Positions 45,924 to 55,204 of a stretch of 64,000 nucleotides of DNA are shown here, piece by piece; within the stretch, counting starts at the first letter, position 1, and the number at the start of each line of letters is the position of its first letter. The position numbers were made by a program, and so were the translations under genes. Origin of the DNA: Acetobacteraceae bacterium (lineage in GTDB: Bacteria > Pseudomonadota > Alphaproteobacteria > Acetobacterales > Acetobacteraceae); the NCBI GenBank assembly GCA_947474705.1, contig CANJJS010000019.1, positions 1 to 64,000 on the forward strand, given 5' to 3'. Below the pieces are notes generated by a model, which had not been told where the DNA came from, made no database searches, and was given only the letters and a program-made list of their open reading frames with translations.

Positions 45924-47192
45924 ATGTCGCGACAGGATCGGCAGGGCCGCGCGGCTTCGTTATGGCCGGACCGCGACAGGCTGCTTGTTTACGCCGCGAT
46001 CCTGCTGTCGTTCGAACTGGCCGCGTTTTTGTTTTTCGTCGCGGGCGCGCATGGGTGGATTGTTCCCCTTGCGCGTCCGGCCAGCACGGATTTCGTGAGT
46101 TTTTACGCGGCGGGGATGCTGGCGAAGGCGGGAACCCCGTGGCTCGCCTACGACCGGGCCGCGCATTTCGCGGCGGAGCAGGCGACGGCGGGGGCGGGGA
46201 TCGCGTATAATTATTTCTATTATCCGCCGGTGTTTTTGTTGGCCTGCGCGGGGCTCGCGCATTTTCCGTATACCGTGGCTTACGTGTTGTTTCAGGCGGT
46301 TGGCGGGCTGGGGTGTTTCGCGGCGGCGCGGGCGATCCGGCGCGACTTGCCGTGGTATGCGATGGCCGCGTTTCCGGCGTTCTGGTGGACGATCGGCACC
46401 GGGCAAAACGCGCTGATCACCACCGCTTTGTTCGCGGCCGGCACCGCGGCGATCGATCGCCGCCCTTGGATCACCGGTCTGTGCTTCGGCGCGCTGTGCT
46501 ACAAACCGCATTTCGGGCTGTTGATTCCCGTCGCGCTGGTCGCGGGCGGGCACTGGCGGGCGATCGCCTGGTCCGGCGCGGCGGTCGCGATGCTGGCGGC
46601 CGGGTCGGCCGTGCTGTTCGGGACCGCGGCATGGGCCGCGTTTTTCGCCGCCGCCGCCGCGCCCGGAGACGTTTACGCCGCGCGGGCGATTTTCATGGGT
46701 GGGCTGACCAGTCCGTACGGTGTGGCGATGGTCCTCGGCGCCGGGCGCGAGGCCGCGATAGGCTTGCAAATCGCGGTCGTCGTGGCCATCGGCTGGGCGG
46801 TCGCGCGGGTCTGGCGGGCCGGTGCGCCGCTGCCCGAGCGCGCGGCGGTGCTGCTGGCGGCGACACCGGTCGCCGTGCCCGTCATGATGTTTTACGATCT
46901 GATGCTGGTGTTCATGGCGTTGCTATGGCTAAGCCGCGCGGGGCCTGGCGCCAGCGGGCGCCGGGGAGAAATGTGCGCCAGCGGGCGCCGGGGGGAAATG
47001 GGCGCCGGCGCCCGCCGGTGGTCGATGGGTGCCGGCTGGCGCCGGTGGGCGATGGGGGTGGTGTTCGTCGCGCCGCTGTTCTCGGGCAATCTTTACGCGG
47101 GCACGCCGCCGATGTTGGCGGCGGCGGTGGCGGCGGGCTGCTTCGGCCTCGCGTTGGAGGCGGCGTGGCCGTGGCTGCGTCCGCGTCAGTGA
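45924..47192 (+). CDS. GT87/DUF2029-type membrane glycosyltransferase
   Basis: A 422-residue polytopic membrane protein with about ten helices. STDFVSFYAAGMLAKAG, AYDRAAHFAAEQA and YFYYPPVFLLACAGL are the GT87 signature: the Asp after helix 1 and the YPPxxxL loop. ALCYKPHFGLLIPVAL follows. These GT-C enzymes use polyprenyl-phosphate mannose or similar donors. ATG 45924 (MSRQDRQG) is preferred. A 4-unit, 27-bp repeat lengthens one loop near the C-terminus. It is divergent from flp, so a pilus or surface-sugar role is possible but unproven. Confidence 0.85.
   Translation: MSRQDRQGRAASLWPDRDRLLVYAAILLSFELAAFLFFVAGAHGWIVPLARPASTDFVSFYAAGMLAKAGTPWLAYDRAAHFAAEQATAGAGIAYNYFYYPPVFLLACAGLAHFPYTVAYVLFQAVGGLGCFAAARAIRRDLPWYAMAAFPAFWWTIGTGQNALITTALFAAGTAAIDRRPWITGLCFGALCYKPHFGLLIPVALVAGGHWRAIAWSGAAVAMLAAGSAVLFGTAAWAAFFAAAAAPGDVYAARAIFMGGLTSPYGVAMVLGAGREAAIGLQIAVVVAIGWAVARVWRAGAPLPERAAVLLAATPVAVPVMMFYDLMLVFMALLWLSRAGPGASGRRGEMCASGRRGEMGAGARRWSMGAGWRRWAMGVVFVAPLFSGNLYAGTPPMLAAAVAAGCFGLALEAAWPWLRPRQ
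46947..47054 (+). repeat. In-frame 27-bp tandem repeat inside the GT87 gene
   Basis: Four units of 27 bp each encode nine residues: GASGRRGEM, CASGRRGEM, GAGARRWSM and GAGWRRWAM. Units 1 and 2 are nearly identical in DNA; 3 and 4 are diverged. The array keeps the frame and enlarges a basic loop between two membrane helices. It looks like a minisatellite with the potential to vary in copy number. Confidence 0.8.
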
Positions 47193-48106
47193 CCGCCAGG
47201 CGTCAACCGCGCCGGGCGGAGCGGTGGCGGCATCGCCACGACGGTGGGGGCGGTGCCCGCTTCCATCGGGGTCCAGACTCGTACGCCGGACGTGACCCGC
47301 ACGGAGGCGGAGGCGGACCCGGCGGCCGATGGCATGGGCAACAGGCCTGGCGGCATTCCGGCGCGAACCATGGGAGGTGTGGCCCCCGATGTGGCCCCCG
47401 TTGTGGCCCCGGGCGCGGCCCCCGGGGCGGCCAACGATGTGGCCAACGGTGTGGACCCTGGCGCGAACCAGGCGGCGAACACCTGATCGCGATAGGCGAG
47501 GCCGCGCGCCGGATCGGCCGAGTGGTAGTTTTCCACCGCGCCTTCCCACGACCCCGCGCGGGCGAACAGCGCGCGCAGGAAACGCGCGGCATAGGCCGCG
47601 TTGGCACCGGGATTGAAGGCCTGATTCAGATCGGCGAAGGCGCCGGGATGGTGCAGCAGGCTGATCTGGAAACAACCCGCGTCGATCGAACGTATGCCGG
47701 CGGCACGCGCGGCCTCGACCGCCTGGACCGCGGCATCGCGGGTTTCGAACCATTGGCCCTTGCCCGCGGCGTTGATGGTCCAGGGCCATGGCATGCCACG
47801 GCCGCTGGCGGCGTCCCGGCGGCCGCTTTCGATCCGGCCGATCGCCAGCAACAGGCCGGCCGGCAAACCATGGGCGGCCTCCGCGGCGGCGGCGGCCTGT
47901 TCGCAGGGGCCGAGGGGCAGGGGATGAAACGGGGGTGGACCAACCGGGGGGGAAGCGGCCAAAGCGGCGCCGGATCGGGCCGCCGGCGCGGGGTTGGATG
48001 GCCCATCGGGCGGTCCGGCCGCGGCCGCGCCGGCGCACAGCGCCAGGACGGAAACGGCGGACGCGAGGCGCCGCCCAAAGGGGCGCTTCGTCGCGGGGCG
48101 TTTCAA
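47186..48106 (-). CDS. Lytic transglycosylase-like protein (SLT domain)
   Basis: A 306-residue exported protein with a signal peptide (LASAVSVLALCAGAAAA). The SLT domain (about 70-215) has LPAGLLLAIGRIESGRRD with the catalytic Glu, WPWTINAAGKGQWFETRDAAV (in part), SIDAGCFQISLLHHPGAFADL and ENYHSADPARGLAYRDQVFAAW. The C-terminus is a low-complexity Ala-Pro-Gly-Thr tail. Such enzymes open peptidoglycan, often to insert envelope machines; its place by the pilus cluster fits that. Ends overlap the GT87 gene by 7 bases (convergent). Confidence 0.85.
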   Translation of the reverse strand: MKRPATKRPFGRRLASAVSVLALCAGAAAAGPPDGPSNPAPAARSGAALAASPPVGPPPFHPLPLGPCEQAAAAAEAAHGLPAGLLLAIGRIESGRRDAASGRGMPWPWTINAAGKGQWFETRDAAVQAVEAARAAGIRSIDAGCFQISLLHHPGAFADLNQAFNPGANAAYAARFLRALFARAGSWEGAVENYHSADPARGLAYRDQVFAAWFAPGSTPLATSLAAPGAAPGATTGATSGATPPMVRAGMPPGLLPMPSAAGSASASVRVTSGVRVWTPMEAGTAPTVVAMPPPLRPARLTPGGH

Positions 48107-48130
48107 CGCGCGCGCCCCCGGCGCACCGGT

Positions 48131-48850
48131 TCAGGCGGCCGTGGCGAGGGCGACGACGTTGCCGGTATCGACGGACATTTGCGGCTCGCGCAGAATATAG
48201 CCGCAGCCCCACACGGTATCGATCAGCGTCGGCACGCCCGCGGCGGCCAGTTTTTTGCGAAGGCGGCAAATGATCACATCGATTGTCTTCATTTCCGGTT
48301 CTTCCATCCCGGTGTAAAGATGAATCAGGAACGCGTTCTTGTTCAGGATCACGCCCTGCTTCAGGAACAGCAACTCCAGCACGCCGAACTCGCGCCGCGA
48401 CACCGGCAGCTTCTGGCCGTTCACGCGAACCTCGTGACGGTCGAGGCTCAGCTCCACCGGCCCCAGACGCAGAATCGAATTGGCGTGGCCCTGGCTGCGC
48501 CGGACAACGGCGCGGATACGGCCGAGCAACTCCTCTGGGTGACAGGGGGTCAGAACGAAATCGTCGGCGCCTTGATCCAGGGTCTTCACCTTGATCTGCG
48601 GCGTGGCGGCGTTGGCGAGAACGATGCAAGGCGTGGACAACCCGGCGGCGCGGGCGAGACGGATCGCCTCGTGGCCCGGCATGTCCGGCAGATCGAGGTC
48701 CATCAGCACGAGATCGTAGTCGTAGAGGCGGAGAAACTCCAGCGAGTCGCGGCCGGTTTCCGTATGCTCGCTGCTGATCCCGTGTTTGCGCAGCAACTGC
48801 GCGTCGTTACCGCCACAGATCGAAGCCTGTCCAACCCGAAGTATCAACAT
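48131..48850 (-). CDS. CtrA-like response regulator with degenerate receiver
   Basis: A 239-residue OmpR-family regulator close to CtrA in both domains. The phosphoacceptor Asp51 is kept (YDYDLVLMDLDLPDMPG), as in CtrA. The acidic pair at the N-terminus is lost (MLILRVGQAS instead of an EDD motif), the conserved Ser/Thr is Ala (IVLANAAT), and the conserved Lys is replaced (FVLTPCHPEEL). The winged helix is intact: FGVLELLFLKQGVIL, then KTIDVIICRLRKKLAAAG and DTVWGCGYILREP. It probably binds CtrA-like sites without normal phosphorylation control. Confidence 0.87.
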   Translation of the reverse strand: MLILRVGQASICGGNDAQLLRKHGISSEHTETGRDSLEFLRLYDYDLVLMDLDLPDMPGHEAIRLARAAGLSTPCIVLANAATPQIKVKTLDQGADDFVLTPCHPEELLGRIRAVVRRSQGHANSILRLGPVELSLDRHEVRVNGQKLPVSRREFGVLELLFLKQGVILNKNAFLIHLYTGMEEPEMKTIDVIICRLRKKLAAAGVPTLIDTVWGCGYILREPQMSVDTGNVVALATAA

Positions 48851-48866
48851 GGTTTCTGTTTCCTTC

Positions 48867-48913
48867 GAAACGACTGTTTACGAGGTTGAAACTCGGTGAA
48901 ATCATCGTTTCGG
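48867..48913. promoter_or_regulatory. Inverted repeat upstream of CtrA-like gene
   Basis: CGAAACGA (48867-48874) and TCGTTTCG (48906-48913) are exact inverted copies 31 bases apart, 17 bases before the CtrA-like ATG on the minus strand. A second partial symmetry (GAGGTTGAAACTC) lies between. The region 48851-49037 is otherwise non-coding. It could be an autoregulatory site or leader hairpin. Confidence 0.3.
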
Positions 48914-49037
48914 TAAATTCGGCCACGCGGCCAGGCCAGAGGGCCAGGCCAGAGGGCATGGGCCTAATCCTTTCGGCTTAGGCGATAAGCCGCATCGGAC
49001 AATTCCGGCGCGCGGCGTATATATACAGACGAAGGCA

Positions 49038-50840
49038 ATGAGGGCGAGGCGGGTTACAACGATGCAACGATCGGGACAGATCGGAGTCGCGGCGGGTTTC
49101 GCCTGTGTTATTTTTCCGTTGCTGGCGGCGCTGGGCATGAGCCTGCGTTTCGCGCCGGATATCGCCACCCGGGGCCTGAACAATCCCGACAGCTACATGC
49201 GTATCGTCAGATTGCGCGACATGCTGGACAGCGGCCGGACATTGTTCGCGGTGGCGCGCGACGGGTCCGGGCATGGCACGATCCTGCACTGGTCGCATCT
49301 GCTGGACAGCCTGCTTTGCCTGCTGTCCCTGCCGTTTCGCCTGTTCCTCGGGCCGGCCGACGCGCTTTACGCCGCCGCGCTGGTCTTCGGCCCGTTGAAC
49401 CTCGCCGCCGCCGCCTTCGCCGCGGCATGGGCCGTGGCGCCGTTCTCGGATCGCAAATGGCTGTTTCTGGGCGGGGTCCTGTTGGCGATTTCGCCGGCCA
49501 TCGCGAGCTATGGCGTCGCCGGCGTGGTGCACCACCATGTCGCCGCGGTGCTGGCGGCGGCGATGTGCTGGGGATGGGCCGGACGCCTCGCCATTGGCGC
49601 CGTTCCCGTCTCCGCCGGCATCGCCCTTGGCGCCTGGGTTGGAATCGGGATCTGGTTCACCCCGGAAGCTTTGCCGCCCGCCGCCATGGGCCTCGCGGCG
49701 CTGGGAGTCCTTTGGATCGTTTCCCCGGGGCGCGACGATATCGCGCCCGCGTTGACACTGGCGGGGTTGGCGTTCGCGGCGACGGTGGGAGGCGCGGTGC
49801 TGGCGGATCCCCCGGAGGCGGGGCCCGGCGTCGCGGAGGTCGATCGGATCAGCGTGCTGTTTTTCGGTGTCGCGCTGGCCGCCACCGGGATCGCCGCCAT
49901 GCTGTGGGCCGCGCATGCGCTCGTCCGGACCCCCCGTGCCCGCGCCGCCGCCGCCTGCGCCGCCACCGCCGTGGGCGCCGGGATCTGGGCCTGGGTGTTC
50001 CGGAACGCGCTGCTGCATTCGAACATTGCCGGTCCGGATGAGGACTGGCATGTGTTTTTCGATTTCATCTCGGAAATGCTGCCGCCGAAAAACGCCTGGG
50101 AGGCGGTACATTTTCTCTTCACCGGAGGCCTCGCCACGGCGCTGGCGGGGGGGCTGGCGGTATGCCGGCGTTCCCTGGCGCTGGGGTTCGTGGCGGTCTG
50201 CGCGGTGGGTCTCACGGTCATCGGCGGGGTGCATGTGCGCTTCGCCGCGTACCCCGAGGCGATCGGCGCGATGGCGTTGCCGGTCGCGTTGACGCTGCTG
50301 CACCGCGTGTCGCCGGCCTGGCCCACGATCGGGCAGTCGCTGGCGCGGATCGGGGTCATCCTGCTGTTCGTGCAGGTGCCCTTTGCCGTGAGGCTTGGGG
50401 CACCGGCCGAGACCGCGGAGAACGTGGCCGCCGCCGCTGTGCCGCCATGCTCCGGGCCCGCGGCGGCGGCGTTGCTGGCGCCGTATCCTGGGGCGGTGGT
50501 GCTGGCGGATGTGAACGAAACGCCGGAGTTATTGTATCGAACCCAGGCGCGAACGGTGGGATCGCTTTATCACAGGAATATTCCGGGGTTTTTGCGGTTG
50601 CGCGCGGCCTGGCGGTCGCCGCCGTCGGTGGATGTGCCCGCCGCGGCGGCCGAGACGGAGGCGTCTCTGGTTCTGGCCTGCCTCACGCCGGCTCGGTCCT
50701 CCATGCTCGAAGGGCTCGCGGGGCCGGGGCTGATGGACCAGTTACGTTCGCGCGAGCCGCCGCCGTGGCTGCGCCGGATTGGCGCGAGCCCAGAGGCTGG
50801 CCCAGGGGCGGGACATGTCCTGTATCGGATCGCGCGGTGA
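49038..50840 (+). CDS. GT-C-like membrane protein of unknown specificity
   Basis: A 600-residue membrane protein with about twelve helices and a soluble C-terminal part (about 430-600). The first loop has NNPDSYMRIVRLRDMLDSG, an Asp-containing loop like that of oligosaccharyltransferase and PMT-type GT-C enzymes, then GHGTILHWSHLLDSLLCLL. The C-terminal part has Cys pairs (VPPCSGPAAAALL and VLACLTPARSS). I cannot place it in a defined family. ATG 49038 is used; 49062 (MQRSGQIG) is an alternative. TATATATA at 49018-49025 may be its -10 region. Confidence 0.7.
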   Translation: MRARRVTTMQRSGQIGVAAGFACVIFPLLAALGMSLRFAPDIATRGLNNPDSYMRIVRLRDMLDSGRTLFAVARDGSGHGTILHWSHLLDSLLCLLSLPFRLFLGPADALYAAALVFGPLNLAAAAFAAAWAVAPFSDRKWLFLGGVLLAISPAIASYGVAGVVHHHVAAVLAAAMCWGWAGRLAIGAVPVSAGIALGAWVGIGIWFTPEALPPAAMGLAALGVLWIVSPGRDDIAPALTLAGLAFAATVGGAVLADPPEAGPGVAEVDRISVLFFGVALAATGIAAMLWAAHALVRTPRARAAAACAATAVGAGIWAWVFRNALLHSNIAGPDEDWHVFFDFISEMLPPKNAWEAVHFLFTGGLATALAGGLAVCRRSLALGFVAVCAVGLTVIGGVHVRFAAYPEAIGAMALPVALTLLHRVSPAWPTIGQSLARIGVILLFVQVPFAVRLGAPAETAENVAAAAVPPCSGPAAAALLAPYPGAVVLADVNETPELLYRTQARTVGSLYHRNIPGFLRLRAAWRSPPSVDVPAAAAETEASLVLACLTPARSSMLEGLAGPGLMDQLRSREPPPWLRRIGASPEAGPGAGHVLYRIAR

Positions 50841-50859
50841 AGCGGGGCGGCCGGGGTGG

Positions 50860-52860
50860 TCAGGCCGCCTGGGGCACACGGGCGGCGACGCTGTCGAATG
50901 CCTGCTCGGCGAGGGCGATCGTCGCGGCGTCGCGCGCGAAGACGATACCGGCGATCCCGTTCACGTATCTGGCGACCCGCCCGGAGAGCGGGCGTGGCGC
51001 GCCGGGGAGTTCGACTGAGACTTCCGAACCGGGTTCAGGTGCCTCGGCGCAGGTCAGAGCGGTCCCGCCCAGACCGATGTCGAAGATCTCCGCGGGAATG
51101 ACCCGTTGTCCGTAGCGCAGCGTGGCTTTCGCGCCGCCGCCCGGAATGCGTTCGTATTTGCGCCGGTCGGCGGTTTCGTCGCGTAGCGAATCGAGGAACT
51201 GATCCACCTCCCGATGCAGCGTGGCGGCGATGTCGGAAACGTTGTTGGATATCTCCAGCAACGCACCGCTGGAGATATTCGCTTCCTCCGCGACGCCGGC
51301 GACATCGCCCATGGCGAGGGTCGCGCTCTGCGTGCGGCGATTGACGTCCTGCACCGTGCCCGCGATTTCGCGCGTGGCGGCGCTTTGCTCTTCCACCGCC
51401 GCGGCGATCGCGGCGGAGACGTTCTCCATTCGGTCGATCGCCGCGCCGACGTCGCGCACCGCGGCGGCGGCTTCGACGGTCGCGGCCTGAATTGCCTCGA
51501 TCTGTCCCCCAATCCGGGTTGTGGCCTGGGCGGTTTGCGTGGCCAGGGCCTTGACCTCCGATGCCACGACGGCGAAGCCCTTGCCCGCTTCGCCCGCGCG
51601 CGCCGCCTCTATGGTCGCGTTCAGCGCCAGCAGGTTCGTTTGTCCGGCGATTTGGGAGATGGCGCGCGAGACCTCGGCGACCTGGCCCGCGGCCTCGGAC
51701 AAGCCCCGCACACGCGCGTCGGCGATCTCGGCACGCTCGACGGCTTCCCGCGCCACGCCAGCGGCGGCGGCGACCTGGCGAGCGATTTCGTCCACACTTC
51801 CCATCATTTCCTCGATCGCCGCCGCCACCGTCACCAGATCCTGGGCGCTCTGACCCGCGCCATCCGCGGTCAGCCGCGCGCTGTCCAGCGTCTTGCCGAC
51901 GGCGTCCATGATTTCATTCGTTTTGCCGCGCATGGTTCCGGCGGTGCGGCCCATGGCTTCCATGACCCCGGAGATCGAGGCGCCGAAATCGATCGTGTTG
52001 CGGTCCATCGCCTCCTGACGGCGGTCCCGCGCGGCGCGTTGCGTGGAGATCGCGGCTTCCAACGCCCGATTGGCGTGGAGTTTTTCCAGAAACACCCGCG
52101 CGGCCGCGGCGATCCCGCCCACCTCGCCCGATCCGCCCGGCGGCAGCCGGATGTTGTCCAGGCGTCCGTCCGCCATGTCGCGCAGCGCGCCGGTCATGTC
52201 GTGCAGGGGCCGGACGATGGTGCGCCGGGTCAGCCACAGCGCCCCCGCCAGAACCGTCGACACCGCGAGGGCCGTTCCGATCGCGAGCACGATCGCCAGT
52301 GTCCGGCCCGCGGCGAGCGTCTCCGCCTCCAGTTTTTCCACGGCGGCGCGCGTGGTTCCCGCCAGATTGTCGAGGCTTTTGCTGAAGGCCTCCCGCGTGT
52401 TCCGGTTCGCGGCGTTGTTGCCCAGTTTGTCCGCCGCCTCCCGGCCTTCCGCGACGCCGACGCGGGCGAGTTCGCGGCGCATGCGGACGAAGACCGTCAT
52501 GCTGTCGTCGAGGGCGGCGGCATCGACGCGATCGGCCGGGGGCAGCACGGCGGCGAGGTCTCGCCAGTCGGTTTCGACGCGCGCCAGCAGGGTCAGTAGC
52601 TTCGCGGCAAAGGATTCCGACTGTTTTTTGTCCGCCGCGATATAGAGCCCGCGGCTTTCCATCACGACGCCGTTCACCCCGGCGCGCAGACGTTCCACCA
52701 AAAGCGGGCCGGCGGAGACGCGGGCCAGGGCCTCGATCCGGTCGGCCTGACGTGTCATCGCGATCCAGGTGGTCGCGGCGCCGGTCAGGGCGACGGCGCC
52801 AAGGGCCAGTAGCGCGATGGCCATTTGTACGCCGATTGAGGTGGGCAGACGAAGTTTCAT
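50860..52860 (-). CDS. Chemoreceptor with C-terminal PilZ domain
   Basis: A 666-residue methyl-accepting protein. An N-terminal helix ([20 protein letters not shown]) and a second near 190-210 flank a four-helix periplasmic sensor. A HAMP domain ([23 protein letters not shown] in part) leads to the signalling domain with the hairpin tip [41 protein letters not shown] (in part). The last 100 residues are PilZ-like: RRKYERI supplies the RxxxR motif and DIGLGG the second motif, with Gly in the usual Ser position. PilZ domains bind c-di-GMP, so the receptor may join chemotaxis to second-messenger level. Confidence 0.88.
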   Translation of the reverse strand: MKLRLPTSIGVQMAIALLALGAVALTGAATTWIAMTRQADRIEALARVSAGPLLVERLRAGVNGVVMESRGLYIAADKKQSESFAAKLLTLLARVETDWRDLAAVLPPADRVDAAALDDSMTVFVRMRRELARVGVAEGREAADKLGNNAANRNTREAFSKSLDNLAGTTRAAVEKLEAETLAAGRTLAIVLAIGTALAVSTVLAGALWLTRRTIVRPLHDMTGALRDMADGRLDNIRLPPGGSGEVGGIAAAARVFLEKLHANRALEAAISTQRAARDRRQEAMDRNTIDFGASISGVMEAMGRTAGTMRGKTNEIMDAVGKTLDSARLTADGAGQSAQDLVTVAAAIEEMMGSVDEIARQVAAAAGVAREAVERAEIADARVRGLSEAAGQVAEVSRAISQIAGQTNLLALNATIEAARAGEAGKGFAVVASEVKALATQTAQATTRIGGQIEAIQAATVEAAAAVRDVGAAIDRMENVSAAIAAAVEEQSAATREIAGTVQDVNRRTQSATLAMGDVAGVAEEANISSGALLEISNNVSDIAATLHREVDQFLDSLRDETADRRKYERIPGGGAKATLRYGQRVIPAEIFDIGLGGTALTCAEAPEPGSEVSVELPGAPRPLSGRVARYVNGIAGIVFARDAATIALAEQAFDSVAARVPQAA

Positions 52861-53010
52861 GGCGTTCTCTTTGTGCCGAAGGGTGGCTTCGCCGGAGAAT
52901 GGCCGATTGCGGTTAACAATTTCTGAACGCCGCTGGGTTTCCGCTTGTCTTTCCCTTGGCGGCGATTCGCTCTAAGCACGCGGCGTCAGCCCAGGGGGAG
53001 TGTCGTTCGC

Positions 53011-54228
53011 GTGAGTAGCACCATCGCCAATAGCCTGCGCACAGGCCCCAACGAGCGTGGCCGTTTCGGCGACTACGGCGGCCGCTTTGTCGCGGAAACG
53101 CTGATGCCGCTGATTTTGGAAGTGGAGAAAGCCTATAACGCCGCCAAGGCGGATCCGGCGTTCGCCGCGGATTTGCGGCATCATTTGACGCATTATGTCG
53201 GCCGTCCCAGTCCGTTGTGGTACGCGCGGCGGCTGACGGAGAAACTCGGGGGCGCGAAAATCTATTTCAAGCGCGACGAGTTGAATCACACCGGCAGCCA
53301 CAAGGCCAACAACTGCATGGGCCAGATCCTGTTGGCCCGGCGCATGGGCAAGCAGCGCATCATCGCGGAGACCGGGGCGGGCCAGCACGGTGTCGCCACC
53401 GCCACGATGTGCGCGTTGTTCGGCCTGAAATGCGTGGTCTACATGGGCGCCACGGATGTGGAGCGGCAGAAGCCCAACGTGTTCCGGATGAAGCTTTTGG
53501 GCGCGGAGATCGTGCCGGTGACCTCGGGCGCCGGGACGTTGAAGGACGCGATGAACGAGGCGTTGCGCGACTGGGTGGCGAATGTGGAAGACACTTACTA
53601 TCTGATTGGCACCGTCGCGGGGCCGCATCCCTATCCGATGATGGTCCGCGATTTTCAGTCGGTGATTGGCGAGGAGGCCAAGACGCAACTCCAGGAGGCC
53701 GAGGGGCGGTTGCCGGATGTGGCCGTCGCCTGCATCGGCGGCGGGTCGAACGCGATGGGGTTGTTTCATCCGTTCCTGGACGACTCGTCCGTGCGCTTGA
53801 TCGGGGTCGAGGCCGGCGGTCACGGGATTGAGACAGGCGAGCACGCGGCCAGCCTGACCGGCGGGCGTCCCGGTGTGTTGCATGGCAACCGGACCTATTT
53901 GTTGCAGGACGACGACGGTCAGATCATCGAGGCGCATAGCATCAGCGCGGGTTTGGATTACCCCGGCATTGGGCCGGAGCATTCCTGGCTGCACGATATC
54001 GGGCGGGTCGAGTATGTGTCCGCGACCGACAAGGAAGCGCTGGCGGCCTTTCAGCTCTGCACCCGGACGGAGGGCATTATTCCGGCGTTGGAACCGGCGC
54101 ACGCGCTGGCCTATGTCCAGAAGTTGGCGCCGACGATGGATCGCGAGAAAATCATTCTGATGAATCTGTGCGGGCGGGGCGACAAGGATATTTTCTCCGT
54201 CGCCGAACATTTGGGGGTGACGCTGTGA
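53011..54228 (+). CDS. trpB: Tryptophan synthase beta chain
   Basis: A 405-residue PLP enzyme that joins indole and serine. PLP Lys98 is in [15 protein letters not shown]; the phosphate loop is [10 protein letters not shown] (241-250). [16 protein letters not shown] is the N-terminal signature. It starts at GTG 53011 behind AGGGGGAG at 52993-53000. Its stop overlaps trpA as GTGA. No trpF is adjacent. Confidence 0.97.
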   Translation: MSSTIANSLRTGPNERGRFGDYGGRFVAETLMPLILEVEKAYNAAKADPAFAADLRHHLTHYVGRPSPLWYARRLTEKLGGAKIYFKRDELNHTGSHKANNCMGQILLARRMGKQRIIAETGAGQHGVATATMCALFGLKCVVYMGATDVERQKPNVFRMKLLGAEIVPVTSGAGTLKDAMNEALRDWVANVEDTYYLIGTVAGPHPYPMMVRDFQSVIGEEAKTQLQEAEGRLPDVAVACIGGGSNAMGLFHPFLDDSSVRLIGVEAGGHGIETGEHAASLTGGRPGVLHGNRTYLLQDDDGQIIEAHSISAGLDYPGIGPEHSWLHDIGRVEYVSATDKEALAAFQLCTRTEGIIPALEPAHALAYVQKLAPTMDREKIILMNLCGRGDKDIFSVAEHLGVTL

Positions 54229-55040
54229 GTCGTATCGCCGCGCGTTTCGCCGCGCTGAAAACCGCTGGGCGTGGCGCGTTGATTCCGTTTCTGGAGGCCT
54301 GGGATCCGGATCGCGACACCTCCATGGAGATTTTCCGGGGGATGCCGGGCGCGGGCGCCGATCTGATCGAGATCGGGATGCCGTTCACCGATCCGATGGC
54401 CGACGGTCCGATCATCCAGGCGGCCGGCAAGCGCGGCCTGGCGGCGGGCTGCAAGGTGCGCCACGTGCTGACCATGGTGCGCGAGTTCCGCCAGCAGGAC
54501 AGCGACACGCCGGTTGTTTTGATGGGGTATCTGAATCCGATCTTGTCTTACGGCGCGGAGAAATTCTGCGTCGATGCCTCCGCCGCCGGAGTCGACGGGC
54601 TGATCGTCGTCGATCTGCCGACGGAGGAAGCGGACATGCTGGTTCCCTTCGCGCGGGCCAACGGTCTCGACTTCATCCGGCTGATCGCGCCGACGACCGA
54701 CGACGCGCGTTTGCCGCTGGTTTTGAACGGGAGTTCCGGTTTCGTTTATTACGTCAGCATCACGGGCATCACCGGGACACGCAGTGCCTCGACCGAGGCG
54801 CTGACCGCCGCCATTCCCCGTATTCGCAAGTTCACGGATTTGCCGATCGCGATTGGCTTCGGGATCCGTACCCCCGCGCAGGCGGCGGAAGCGGCGGGGC
54901 TCGCCGACGCGGCGGTTGTGGCGTCCGCGCTGATCGACAACCTGGCGCATCGGTTGGACGAGGCCGGTAAAGCCCGCCCTGGGGCGGCGGAGGCGGTGTT
55001 GGACCAGGTCCGGGAACTGGCGGCGGCGGTGCGGGCGTAG
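54225..55040 (+). CDS. trpA: Tryptophan synthase alpha chain
   Basis: A 271-residue TIM-barrel enzyme that releases indole from indole-glycerol phosphate. Catalytic Glu49 and Asp60 lie in [16 protein letters not shown]; the phosphate site includes [12 protein letters not shown] and [12 protein letters not shown]. It starts at GTG 54225, inside the trpB stop, so the two are coupled and form the channelled complex. Confidence 0.97.
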   Translation: MSRIAARFAALKTAGRGALIPFLEAWDPDRDTSMEIFRGMPGAGADLIEIGMPFTDPMADGPIIQAAGKRGLAAGCKVRHVLTMVREFRQQDSDTPVVLMGYLNPILSYGAEKFCVDASAAGVDGLIVVDLPTEEADMLVPFARANGLDFIRLIAPTTDDARLPLVLNGSSGFVYYVSITGITGTRSASTEALTAAIPRIRKFTDLPIAIGFGIRTPAQAAEAAGLADAAVVASALIDNLAHRLDEAGKARPGAAEAVLDQVRELAAAVRA

Positions 55041-55204
55041 GTCTGGGCATAGACGGGGGGGAAAGCCCCATAGGCGCGACGGCATGGCCCGCCCGCCCTC
55101 GGCGTGCCGGCCGTCTTGACCGTTCTCGCCGATCCCCGCAGTTTGACCAAACGACAATCGGACCGCCGGGACACGGCGGCTTACTGGAGGGGAACGAAAG
55201 CCCG

